A DNA stretch of 56,017 nt from Parachlorella kessleri (lineage: Eukaryota > Chlorophyta > Trebouxiophyceae > Chlorellales > Chlorellaceae), in the NCBI GenBank assembly GCA_001598975.1, contig BBXU01002561.1:1-56017 (forward strand), in the 5' to 3' direction. The notes under the pieces were generated by a model that worked only from the letters and a program-made list of their open reading frames with translations, ran no database searches and was not told the origin of the DNA. The translations under genes were made by a program, and so were the position numbers. Within the stretch, counting starts at the first letter, position 1, and each line of letters opens with the position of its first letter. This document shows, piece by piece, positions 24,501 to 35,392 of this stretch.

Positions 24501-27500
24501 AACGGGCTGTCATTCGCAGTCTCACAGCTCAGCTAGCAGACCTCCGTCGCCAACTGGTGCAGCTCTCAACAGGCAAGTGTGCAGTTAATACCTCTTGCGC
24601 ACCATGCCATCTTCTCAGGCGACAGGAAAGGACCCTAAGGCAAGAAATGGCTGCGGTCTGTAGTCTGGGCTGGTAGGACACTCTGTTAAACCGGTAAGAG
24701 CTCTCTGTATGCAGACCATGCTGCAATGCTTGCTGCAGAGCGTGACCAGCTCCAGGACCGACTGCGCCTGCTGCGAGGCTCTCTGGGGTCAGGCCATGCA
24801 GCCGAGGTGCAGGAGCTCATAGACATGCAGGAGCCTGCTGCTGACGTGTTTGGGGTGCTGTTTGAAAGCCCTGGGCCGCCTGGCTCGGCCAGTAGCAGGC
24901 CTGCCCCCATCGCAAAGCCGGGGCGGCCGCAGGAGGACCATACTGCAGGCATGTTCCTGCTACTGCGACACCACCTGAAGACACTGCTGCGCGCACAGGA
25001 GCAGCTGGCATCCTTGTTGCAGCAGCAGCAGCGCAGCGCGTCGCAGGGCCACCACTCGGTGGTTGAGGACAGTGCTATCAGTGGCATGCTAAGCAAGGTG
25101 GCCCACGCTGCGGCCATGCTCGCAGCTGAGCTACCCGCAATGCAGGCCACAGTCCAGGTCATGGCTGTGGAGATCACATCGTTGCTGCGGGGCCAGGAGC
25201 CTGAAGGCGAGTTGTGAACAGTCCTTCCGCCCCTCCCTGTGGTACACAGCGCAACTGCCTGACGCTCATATACTATGGTTGCCTCCTGTGCTACGTGTCA
25301 GTTCTGCCTGGCATCTAACTTAGGTATCTTTCTGAGCTAGGACATCGTGTATTCTGCCCATCTGCAAGCATCAGTTAGAACCGCAACGACAAGAACAGCA
25401 TGCAAGGTATTCAGTGACGACCTGCCTGTGCAGTTGCAGTGCCTGTTTCTGAAGCGCTTCCAAGCCTTCCTCTCTGCCTACCACCTCCCACCGATAGCGC
25501 CCAAGCAGAGGCTGGTCAAGCATTGAATGACAATACGGTAGCAGTCGAAGAAGCCGAGGAGAGGCTAATGAGGGCTAGACAGCGTAAGGATAGGTGGAAG
25601 AAGCGGTATGCAGAGCTGGAGGCCGAGTTCCTTGCCATGAAGGAGGCAGCAGGGGAGACAGCAGCCAATCTGCGGGTAGGTGTACACTGAAACCGTAGGC
25701 TGCTGGTGGAGAATGGCTCAACATCATGACATAAAAATTATCACAGGTTGTTCAAAAGCACGAGCCTGTTGTCCATGTATCAGGTGGCTTTCAGCAGCAA
25801 GATCAAATGGCTTGTCGGGAGTCGGTTCAACCTAGGCATGCAGAAATACACTATTAGGTGCAAACTGTAGTCAGCTGGTTGAGCAAATACCAACAGCAAG
25901 TATGTATGTATGAGGTGCAGGAGCGGATAGGAACACTGGAGCAAGCCCACCAGCAGCTGGCGATGCAGCATGCCGCAGCTGTCACGCAGCTGCAGGACCT
26001 GCAGGAGGCAGCCACGCAGGGTGATGTTGACAAGGCCCAGCTGCAACAGAGCCTGGCGGCCTGCAGCTGCGAGCTGCAAGAAGCAGCAGCTGCCGCACGC
26101 AGGCTGCATTCAGAGATGGAGGCGCAGGGCCGGCAGCATGTTGCAGTGGAGCAGGACCTGCGACAAGAGGTCGACAATGCCAAGGTTGGGTTCAGCGTGG
26201 TGGCCAGCTTCGCCTGTTTGAAAATATGTCCGGTTTGTGTTGGGGCCAGCAAAGGCTGCTCTTACTACCGTAGTTGCAAACATTGGAATTTAGTGTGCTT
26301 CCTTGTTCAAGATGTTCTGTACGGGGGTTAATAGCACCGCAAATGCTTGCATGTAGGGAGTCCTGGCTCGAGAGCGGGAGGAACATGCCCACCTGGTATC
26401 CTCGCTGCGGGCTATGATTGCCAGCCTGCAGAGTTCTGGAGACACAGAGTCTCAGCTGCGCTCCCAGCTCATCTCGCTTGCAGAGAAGGTTGCTGTGCTG
26501 ACAGCAGCACAGGTATGCCCAAGCTCTACGAAATGTGCTCTTGATGCCAGCACTGATCAATATGGATTATTGCTGCACATTGCTGTATTAGCAGACAAGC
26601 TGGAGCAGACTGCAACGTATCTCAGATAGACTGCAGCTGACCGTGCTGTAGAACCCGTGCAGGAGGCGGCACGCCAGGAGGTGGAGCAGAAGGAGGCAGC
26701 ACTGGCCTCACTTCACTTGGACCTGGATGCCTCCAAGGCAGCACAGTCAGCTTTGCAGACTGGAAAGCAGGAGGCTGAGGCAGCCCTTGCAGTAGTGAAG
26801 CAGGACTGCCAGAGCTTGCAACACCTATTGGCAGGCACGGAGCATAGGCTGCAGCAGGCAAGTGGTGGCACCCACCAGTTCCAACCACCCCTGCTGCATG
26901 AGGTTCGCAAAGGCTGTGGCAGCTGGTGGTCATGCACTACATCTGGCAGCCTGCTGAAGTTGGGAGCTTCACCTGCAGGTCGAGGCTAGCTTTGCTACCA
27001 GGCATGATGTCCTTGAAGCCAAGTTTGACGACCTGGCCTGCATGCCCGAGCCACCAGGCATTGCCAGCTTGGTGCTCGGCCTGGGAAGTCTGCAGGATGC
27101 TGCAGCAGATCTTCAGGACCGCTTTGAGAGGATGGTGGGTATTTTTCCCTACTCAGATGCAACTCGTAAGTTTGGTGATTAGAATTTCCTACTGCAGGGC
27201 TCTTAATTATGAAGTTGAAAGCATGTATTGTCAGACATCAGCACACTGGCTTGTAAATTCTCATGAGTTGCATGTACTGCCATTGTCAACATCACTCAAA
27301 AGCACGAATGCTGACTGCACCACGGCCGGTCTTTGTTGCTGCAGGAGGCACAGGCAGCTGTCATCATCCAGCAGAAACATGTGAGTATGGACCTGTGGGA
27401 AGCCCTTGTTACCCTCAATGCTAGTTCCCACCAGCTGGCGGTTGCCAAGTGGCCCCTTACCCAAACAGAGCCACCTTGTTGACCCCTGCGCGACTGTTAC

Positions 27501-30500
27501 TGCTTGAATGCAGGCAGCGGCGGGGGCTCAGTGGGCACGGCTTGCTCGCAGCCAGAGGTATCGCTCGGCGGTCAAGCAGCTCCGGGACGGGCTGCAGCAT
27601 GACTTGCTGGAGGCTCAGGCGCAGTGCCACGTCCAGGCAGCCCAGCTAAGCGAGCTTCAGGAGGTGGCAACCGAGTCTCAACAACAGTGCCAACAGCTAC
27701 TAGCCAGGCTGGAGGAGGTGGAAGCCATTAACAGCGACAAGCTGCAGGTATGTGCGGTGCACGGGCACCTCACTTGATGGTAAAAAGCATACCTGACAAG
27801 CTGCCAACACAACGCACACAAGCCTGCAGCTTCTGCCCTGTCGCATGGTGGTTTCTTGCAGGCCTGGAAATTAAAGCAAGTCCATGCCTTGTCCTTACCG
27901 CAGGTTTTGTCTGAGCAGCATGCCCAGGCAATAAACACCATGGAGCAGGATGTGTCCGCAGCCCGACTGGAGCTACAAAAGCAGGCCGACCTAATGGCGA
28001 AGGCAGCTGCAGCAGCTGCTGAGCAGCGCCTCAAAGCAGACATGGCTGCCAGGTGGGTACTACTGAGCTGGGGTAGGGGCATTAGCCGGCAGTCTGCTAG
28101 GCTTGGGAGCCTCGCACTGGGTCTACCGAGATGGCTATTTTGACGACATGAAACATGAAAAAATATGAAAAACACGAGACCTGTCTGAGGTTTGACGTAA
28201 GATCGGAACGGGTACTTGAAATGCCGCTACTTGCAGGGTGAATCAAGTCGAAGAGCGCGCTCTCCAGGATATTACCAATGCTGAGAATCAGTGCAGCCAG
28301 CTACAGACCGAGCTGGTCAGCACTAAAACAGAGTTCAAGCGCTACCAGGCGCTGAAGGTGTGCCACGCTAACTACGCTCCTTATTAGCATGGGTGGCAAG
28401 TAGTGCGAACAGGGAGTAGAGCTGGGCTGGACTGGATTGCTTTAGAAGCTCAGCTGGACATCATGCCACCTGTCCTTGTGGAGTTCTTGTGCTACTTACC
28501 AGTGTCAATAGCTCATGTATCAATGTTTTCCCTACTCGCACTGTCCCTGCTAAGCAGGCGGTCGAGGTGAAGCTGCTGGAACAGCGGGTGTTGCACTTGA
28601 TGCGGCTTTCCACTGCTCGTGCCGACAACGCCTCCCCACCGGGGCGTATCAAAGCGGGAGTGCAGGAGCCACTGTCTTCGCACAAAGGGGGCGACTCTGG
28701 TGTGCAGCAAGCGGCCCTCGCCAACCAGCTCTATGACCCTGATGGGGGCCCCCTTACAGCTGTGTCTGAGATTCAGGCTGTGTGCAGGTGGGTGATGCTG
28801 GGCTACCCTCACTATTGAGGTCCCTAAGGTTGTGATGTGCACATCTTGTTGATCATTGCCTTTTGCAACCCAGCAGGGACTGTACATGCGTGTGTCTCAC
28901 CTCTGGAAGAGATGTTGCAGTGGTGCGTCACGCGTGTGTGTGATGTTGCGGCGCGGCGACCTCAATCTGCTTGCACTGTTTCTTGCAGCTCTGATGGCAT
29001 TGCTGCAGCGTTGCGGGAGGCCCAACTGGAGCGCATGCAAAGGGAGCAAATAGAAAAGGAGACAGCAGCAATGCGGGAAGCAGCTGACCAGCTACGCAGC
29101 AGGGTCAAAGCAGCAGAAAATGAGCTGGCAATCCTAAAAAGCCGGCTGGGTGCAGAGGCAAAGCTTGCCAAAGAGAGGGCCGAAGCATTGCAGGTGCGTT
29201 GCTTACCTCGTTTGGCGTTCATGTAGGTCACTGCAGGCAAGCTTTAGATTCCTCCAGTCTCAGCACATGGAGATGGTCTCCACAGAGGGGCGAATGCATG
29301 CAACCCATGCCTGACTTGGCTAGTTTGCGTGCAAAGGGACAAGAGCATAGAGTGGGAGAGCCATTTCAGAGGGGTTCCAAGGGGAGGTTTTGAGGAGCTT
29401 CAGAACTCTTCAGGTTGTTAGATGCGTACAGTGCACGGGCATTTTGAAGGGTCTTATTTTGTTGTGGTGGTGGTGCTGCTGCTTGCAGGTCGAGCTGGGC
29501 AACTGCCAGCAGGCGCTAAAGCAAGCCAAGTCGGAGGGGGCCCGGCGGCTGAGGGAGCTGACCGCCCTCCAGCGCCAGGCAGAGGAGGGCAGCAGGGCAG
29601 CGGTGCCGGAGGCAGCTCTTGAGCACGAGCGGCGGTCGCGAGAGACGGCAGAGGCCCAGCTGCGGGAGGCGCGCCAAGCGGTGACCAGGAAGACTGGCTT
29701 GGTGAAGGAGCTGCGCGCCAAGGTGGGGCCTTTGGACGGCCGCAGCTGTGTTTAGCTCTGCACCTTACATCGGCTCACTTGTTTATCCCTCTTCTTGGTT
29801 GCTGTGGCTGCCAGCGGCTCGGCTGCTGTCGATCTATAGGAGCACCATGCGGTTGTGCCCACTGCTGCGGTGGTTCTTGCATTCAGGTGGCAGAGCTGGA
29901 GCAGCAGCTGGTACTCAACAGCCCGGCCCCACTGCAAGCAGAACTGGATGCATGCACAGCTCGGCTTAAGCAGCTGCAGGCTAGCTGTGGCAGCAAGGAT
30001 GCCACCATCAGGGAGCTGCGCCAGCGTCTGGAGGAGCATGTCAGGTAACCTGGGGATGGATGGGGTGGGTGCATCTCATTGCTTTCTAGCTGTATGATGG
30101 CAAGGGCACCACTGAACACTCAGGGTCAGTAGCAGAAGACAGGAATGGTAAGCAAGTTTCTTGTCAATGTGAGCATGGGTGTAGAAGCTTGCAGCTGCAG
30201 GTGTCTTGAGGCGGGGACGTGCATGCGTGCAGGTTGGCAGCAAAGCAGGGGGTGCAAGAGGAGCGGCAACGGACACGGGACCTGGTGCAAGCACTGAAGC
30301 TTGATGTGGCCCGGAGAGAGGCGCAAGTCGAGGGCCTGCGAAAAACCCTGCAGCAGGTGGGTCGGCATCTTTATGTCACTGTTTCCTGTGCGCTAGTCAC
30401 CCCTAGGTAGGTGTTGGAACAGCAGTAGTGGGGCTATAAGTCAATTTGCAGTGCTAGTCGCCAGGAAACAGTAGAAGTATGCGTAGCGAACATGTTTACG

Positions 30501-31627
30501 CAGCTAACAAATGAGACCTCAAGCATCAGCTGGCTTGCCTTGGCACGCTGCAGGTGCACGAAGACCTGGCAGCTGCCACTTTAAGCATGCAGGACGCAGT
30601 GCAGGAGCGGCAAGTGGCCCTTGATGCCAGCACGTGCCGCTTGTCGAGTGCCACCCAGCAGGCACGGCAGCTAGCTGCTGTGGTGTCTGAACTGCTAGAG
30701 CTCCTTGGTGTGCTGGATGCACTACTGGCTTCCAAGGATGCAGCAGCCTTGCAGCAGCAACAACGGCAGCAAGAGGAGAAGGAGTGGCGGCAAGGCAGCG
30801 AGGCGCAGCTTGAAGCAGCTGGACTAGCTCAGCAGCTGTCCTCACTTGTGAACTTGGACCCTGAAGACATTCAAGTGCTGCTGTATGAGCCAGGCAGCAG
30901 TAGAGCGGGACCTGAGCCGCACCACGGGCTTGGCACAGGCGGCCATCTGCAAGGACTGCTTGGAGAGGCGGGGCATCTTGCGGGACAGCTTCAAGCTGAG
31001 CTACGCGCAGGTGGATTGGAAGCCTCTTGATTTGTGCTTGGTTAGCAGTTACCTTGCCTCCCGCTTGCAGGCAACCAATCAAGAAAAACAATACAGTCTA
31101 CTGGCCTTTGCGACCTACCATCCTGTCAGGCTTTGTTGTGCTGCTGATGCACTGGGCCAGCGGCTCTGAGACTATCCTTCATATCAACTGCGCAGGCTCT
31201 CTTGAGGATGAAGCCTCAGTTTCCTTGCTTACCAACATTTTAGAAGCTATCAAGCAACAGTGTCAGAGGTACGACGAGGGAGGGGAGGTTTGTACTGTAA
31301 GTCACGGCTGCAACGGTGGCTCCTACTTGGAGGTACTGCTTGACCTAGCATACCAGAAGGTGCAATCCACTGCATCTGTAGGGACTACTGGAGAAGGATA
31401 GCAAAAACAAGTTGCGAACCTCTTGCGAAGTTGACTGCAGGACATATGGAGCCCTGGGGTCCGGCCCAGCAAGGCCGCAGCCAGACTCAATAGATGGGCA
31501 TCGTGGGCAGCAGCATTTTGGCAGCGGCAGGAGCAGCAGCAACCCATCATCTGCTATCAGCTACCTTGAGGAGCAACTCAGGAAGGCGGCTGCAGAAGTG
31601 GCAGAGATAGAGGAACGCTTGCTGTGA
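15565..31627 (+). CDS. Giant coiled-coil protein (about 2,838 residues, 43 exons), possibly centriolar/ciliary
   Basis: Exons: 15565-15581, 15698-15857, 15967-16176, 16321-16449, 16678-16794, 16956-17102, 17369-17551, 17782-17976, 18160-18380, 18553-18670, 18829-19096, 19303-19544, 19716-20030, 20200-20355, 20519-20634, 20758-20909, 21085-21205, 21421-21637, 21820-22053, 22221-22503, 22720-22796, 22915-23225, 23409-23847, 24041-24229, 24380-24572, 24715-25206, 25440-25675, 25921-26184, 26357-26512, 26663-26857, 26979-27134, 27345-27380, 27514-27747, 27904-28052, 28237-28357, 28558-28787, 28989-29193, 29489-29722, 29887-30044, 30233-30356, 30554-31010, 31196-31268, 31441-31627. All phases agree and the sum is a multiple of three. 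The product is almost entirely Ala/Glu/Gln/Leu heptad-type coiled coil, with no signal peptide, membrane segment or enzyme domain. Such proteins scaffold centrioles, cilia or Golgi. The size resembles CEP290 (about 2,480 in humans), but I could not match an ordered set of CEP290 motifs, so that is only a guess. Four introns start with GC (24230, 24573, 25207, 26858). The 17-base first exon is the weakest part. Confidence 0.75.
24230..24379 (+). other. GC-AG intron in the coiled-coil gene
   Basis: The exon ends CTGCAG and the intron begins GCAAGA. Reading on past the boundary leads out of the coiled-coil pattern, while the next exon (EQQEVIKKLQ) joins in phase 0. No nearby GT donor gives this phase. 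Confidence 0.7.
24573..24714 (+). other. GC-AG intron in the coiled-coil gene
   Basis: The donor is ACAG|GCAAGT with phase 1. The GT two codons on (GGCAA|GTGTGC) would give phase 2, which the next exon (HAAMLAAERDQLQ) does not accept. Confidence 0.7.
25207..25439 (+). other. Probable GC-AG intron joining the two halves of the coiled-coil gene
   Basis: Without splicing, the reading frame stops at 25215-25217, four codons after GAAG|GCGAGT. Using that GC donor (phase 1) and the TTGCAG acceptor before 25440, translation continues as VPVSEALP and on through the coiled coil. The gap holds no TGTAA and little room for a terminator plus a promoter. The donor is weaker than the other GC donors here, so two adjacent genes remain possible. 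Confidence 0.55.
26858..26978 (+). other. GC-AG intron in the coiled-coil gene
   Basis: The donor is CAG|GCAAGT in phase 0, and the acceptor CCTGCAG precedes VEASFATRHDVLEAKF. The neighbouring GT (GCAA|GTGGTG) gives phase 1 and fails. Confidence 0.7.
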
Positions 31628-32187
31628 AGAGGGAGCATGCATAGCTATGAGAGTGTTCTTTAAGAGTCTGGGGAGGAGAGTAATGCATTGTATTGACTTG
31701 TATTGACTGACTTCCACGCGCTTCGGCTTGTACACAATTAATTGCTCACTCTTGTCTGACAGTTCTCAGTGCTGCCGAGACCCTAAACCCTGAATTGGTC
31801 AGCCTTCATCCGTTAAATACTTCTCATAAATAAGCGCTGGTCAAAAAATGTTGGATTGTTGAACTTGGCATGTGCACTGTAGTACAGGAATCACTTAACT
31901 TTCACGAGGACAAAACACAAGAGACAAAGGGTTACAGCAGTCTCAAATAAAGAGTACAACAAGTTTGATCACTCGCAGACTTTGTGAACACTTCAGGATC
32001 CAAGGCTTACACTAGTGGCCTTGCACATCTTGCTTTCGTGCTGCAAGTGTATACCTGCCTTCCCTTCAGCTAAATCAGCATGGTCCAACCTGACCACAAC
32101 CCCAGACATTGTGTTAAGGCAGTTTTTCCTTCCTCCTCCAACTTGTTTAGCAACCCACTGCCAGCTCTCCAGCTCATGCCCGGGCCC
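31628..32187. other. Convergent 3' intergenic region
   Basis: This holds the 3' UTRs of the coiled-coil gene (plus) and the sugar transporter (minus). Minus-strand TGTAA occurs at 32007-32011 and 31932-31936. On the plus strand I see no TGTAA, but AATAAA occurs near 31945. The segment is more AT-rich than the genes and shows no coding exon. Confidence 0.5.
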
Positions 32188-34746
32188 TTACTTCAGGCTG
32201 GCTCTTCTGTGAGCGCCCTCCCCAGTCTCCACAAGCACTGCCACCTCCACGTCCCCCTTGGTGCCCGCCAACAAAGGCTGCTGCTCAGCTTCGCTGTCTT
32301 TAGAGGGCGTGGGCACGACGGCAGGGCCGGCAGGCTTGGAAGGAGCACTGCCCCCTCCACCCATGCTGGCACGGCCGTAGAGAATCATGCCCAGCACTGC
32401 AAGAGACATGCCCAGCACCTTCTTGGGGGTCGCTGTCTCGCCCATAAAAACAAACCCACCCACCAGCACCAGGATGGTCTTGGAATGGCCTAGCACCTGC
32501 GGTGGGGACAAGGAGCTCTCAGGGGCAGGACCAGCCGCAGGCTGGAGACGAGATGATGAGTCACAACTTTGGGAGGGCCAACCAGGTGCCCGGGGAGGGC
32601 AGATGCCACACAGCTCAGGACTTCTCGAGTAAACAAGCTTCTGAGGGACTGGACCACAATCGCCTGCCCTCAATCCACATGCGGGCCGTTCCAAAGGCAT
32701 GTGCAGATAACACCTGTCCCGAAGTAGCCAAGAGGGCAACCCCACTTGCCTGGAAACTCAGGGCCGAGAAACGCCCGAGGCAGAGGAACTGCGTGACGTT
32801 CACTCCAACTGCTAGTGTACATGAGAGTGCAAGGGCATTGATGGCCGGCACGCTCCACTGATAGCCAGTGACCCATGTGTGACTAACCAGCTTGTCCACT
32901 GGGGGCCCCAGCAGCAGCAGGGTCACTGCCTGGGTCGGAGCCACACAAGACAGCATATCGTTTGCCGATATCTTGTTTTTCTGCAGCAAGCTGGCCATGG
33001 TCAATTGGGCAGCGTAGTACCTTCCAGTGATGTGTAGATAAGCAACATACCAGAGGTGCTAGAGCAGCCATGGCATCACCCTAGACGCAAATGAGGCGTG
33101 GGACAGTTCTTTGATTTAGCTAGGGAGCATGTATCTGGCAACGCGCGAGGCAAAGTTCGAAACATCTCATCCGAGGACCTGGCAATGGCCAGCTACTTCG
33201 TGAGTGGCTGGCCCCTGCCAAGGATCAAAAGCTTGCCCAGGCACCTCATCGCCGGCAACCCTGCCCATGCAGGCGCACCTGTTGCATGCTGCGTACAAGA
33301 ATCTGCTGCGAGCCACTGGCTACCACTGAGCCTGCCGCTATGAGCAGGCCTAGCAGCGAGGCATCAAAGTTCACCTCCTCAACCGTCCTGCAAGCAAAAG
33401 TACAGCAATTTCCATCGCTGTAACAGGCATGTAGTTTGCATGCTATACCAGTCTGGCCTATGGTGCTTGCAGCCAAGTGAGCATTGCCAGCAGGCAACAC
33501 TGGGAGCTTGGCCCCAATGCAGCTCATGTATCAGCCACACAATGCCTTTCCTGCAAGAACCTATCCGCAACGCTGGTGCGATACTGGTCTACCCCACAAG
33601 CAAATACTACTCACACAATGCCCACGCCCAGGACGACAATGAGGATTGTGGCTAGTACTTCGCGGCTGACTCTACTGCCAAGAAAGAAGCGCTCCACCAG
33701 GCACACATACGGAATCACCAGGAGCTTGGCAATCTGCAGGCACATTGTCTTTGGGATATGGCCTGAAACGCATGCTGCGGGTAATCACCAATAATACAGC
33801 GGCCAAGCCACCAGCGCAGACTGACATTCGGTCACATACCTAAGTCTGTTCCCTGACTACAGAAGGCTGGCAGCTGCCCCTACCCAAGTCTGTTCCCTGA
33901 CCACAGAAGGCTGGCAGCAGGACCTACACTTGTGCTTGGGGCAGCTCTTGCATATCACCATCAAGTCCACCTGCTCCTTCAAGAGGCGGACCTGATAGGT
34001 CGACACGTGGTTGAGAAGCAGTGACAGGTTCAGGCAAATGATGGAGGCATCAGCCACGACGGTAAATAACAATAAGTCTGCAAAGCCAGAAGAGAAGCCA
34101 AATCAGAATTTAACAACTCAGTAACCTGACTGGGTTTTGTATGCCCAAGGGTAAAGTTAGATATAAGCATGTCATCTGGTGACGTTAGCTATGCAACCTT
34201 GAGCGCTTCCCCCACAGTCAGTTTGCATGGTGTTGCCCTCCGCAACACCACCTTACAAGGACTGATTTTTTAAGGCGTGCCTCTGTGGCACATGCATACC
34301 TCGCAGGGGCAGCTTGCCTCGCTCCTTCAGGGGTCCCTCCTGCTTCCGTTTGTTCTGAACAAACATAGCAAGGCTGCACACGATGTAGTGCAGCGCTGAC
34401 AGTGTGGTGGCATAGCGGAAGCCATAGCCCCTGCCGCCCATAAGTACCTGCAATTCCAGCAAGGTCAGCCAGGTGACATCAGCCACTCTAAATAACTTTA
34501 TCAAGGGCCCATGGCAACGAACAACTCCAACTGCTGCACGGATCGAAGCAGCCCAAGCAAACTTGCAATTGTCAGCGGCCTGAGCACTTCAGCCCTGTGG
34601 CGTACATACACGCTGAGAGTGCCACAAAAGCAACTTACTTTGTTGCAAAAAACAATTAACACAGAGCAGGCCACATTGCCCGCCCAAAAACCGACGTTAA
34701 CCCATTCTCGCTTCGCAAAGTCGGCAAGCGAGTCTGGAGCCGCCAT
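32188..34746 (-). CDS. Nucleotide-sugar transporter, TPT/URGT family (UDP-rhamnose/UDP-galactose type)
   Basis: Exons 34746-34639, 34447-34300, 34077-33992, 33733-33615, 33387-33279, 32980-32750 and 32496-32188 give 369 residues. The sequence follows the plant URGT pattern through the whole length: [35 protein letters not shown], a central [65 protein letters not shown] and [14 protein letters not shown]. About ten hydrophobic segments fit this family of Golgi antiporters, which import a UDP-sugar in exchange for UMP. The substrate cannot be read from sequence alone; UDP-galactose or UDP-rhamnose is suggested by the closest plant relatives. The last ~50 residues are a hydrophilic cytosolic tail. 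The SFQ|VLGH junction uses a GC donor (CAG|GCAAGT at 32749), and family homology confirms that joint exactly. Confidence 0.9.
32497..32749 (-). other. GC-AG intron in the sugar transporter gene
   Basis: On the minus strand the exon ends TTCCAG and the intron begins GCAAGT. The next exon starts VLGHSKT. The joined SFQVLGH is a conserved motif of the family, so this non-canonical donor is independently supported by protein homology. Confidence 0.85.
33842..33918. repeat. 44-base imperfect tandem duplication in a transporter intron
   Basis: Two copies starting AAGTCTGTTCCCTGAC (33842 and 33886) continue with TACAGAAGGCTGGCAG or CACAGAAGGCTGGCAG. They are nearly identical and lie within the third intron of the sugar transporter gene (33734-33991). 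Confidence 0.85.
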
Positions 34747-35392
34747 GTTTGGCCTGCCAGCCGTCCCGACGCATGCAGATGCGACTATGCATAGCTATGT
34801 AGTGAGGCCAGCGCGTACAATTGAGCAACCAACTTTCCCGCCAGGCATCCTGGACTCCAGCCTAAGCTCTGCTTACTGTTGGGAGGCTGAGTGGCTTGGA
34901 AGTAGATCCTATACTGCAGTGTGAAAGCCTGTCCGTTAGTTATGGCAGCACTACATGATCCCATGACCCCGCTGCGCCAAGTAATCCTCAGCACGTCCAA
35001 TTTAAAGAACACATGAAACAGGTTATCTCTCCTTTCATCGGGAGTGGGTCGGCTGGCATCGCATACTAAGCTGATGCCCTTCAAACCCAACTATACAGAG
35101 CGACTGTCATCCTCATCCACTGGTGTCCGTGTGCCCCTTGCGATGTCCTGAACAACTGTTCTGATGATCGTGTGGATGAGGCTACTGTGTCAGTCATGGT
35201 GTCAGTTTCCCAAGGCCAAGGGCGCGCCCGGGAGCAGAGTTTGGTAATGCGTTTGGAAACCTTACTTTGCTGCGTCGAAATCCGGATTTTCTCTGCTCGT
35301 TCTCACGTGGGGCCAACGACTCCTGCACCCCTGCTTGTTTACGTGTTTCTGAATTCCAACTCTGGTCAATCAGCCGATACAGGAAAGTCCCG
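34747..35392. other. Divergent promoter region between sugar transporter and DGAT2 genes
   Basis: The two genes start outward from this 646-base segment. It should hold both promoters and 5' UTRs. I see no clear TATA box and no coding exon; frames here show no family resemblance. Confidence 0.45.

Noticed and set aside
30885..31169. Protein-like alternative frame in the coiled-coil gene (begins MSQAAVERDLSRTTG)
   Set aside because: I first suspected a frameshift near 30880. The main frame donates phase 1 at 31010, which fits the next exon (SLEDEASVSLL); the alternative frame does not, and it has a stop just upstream.
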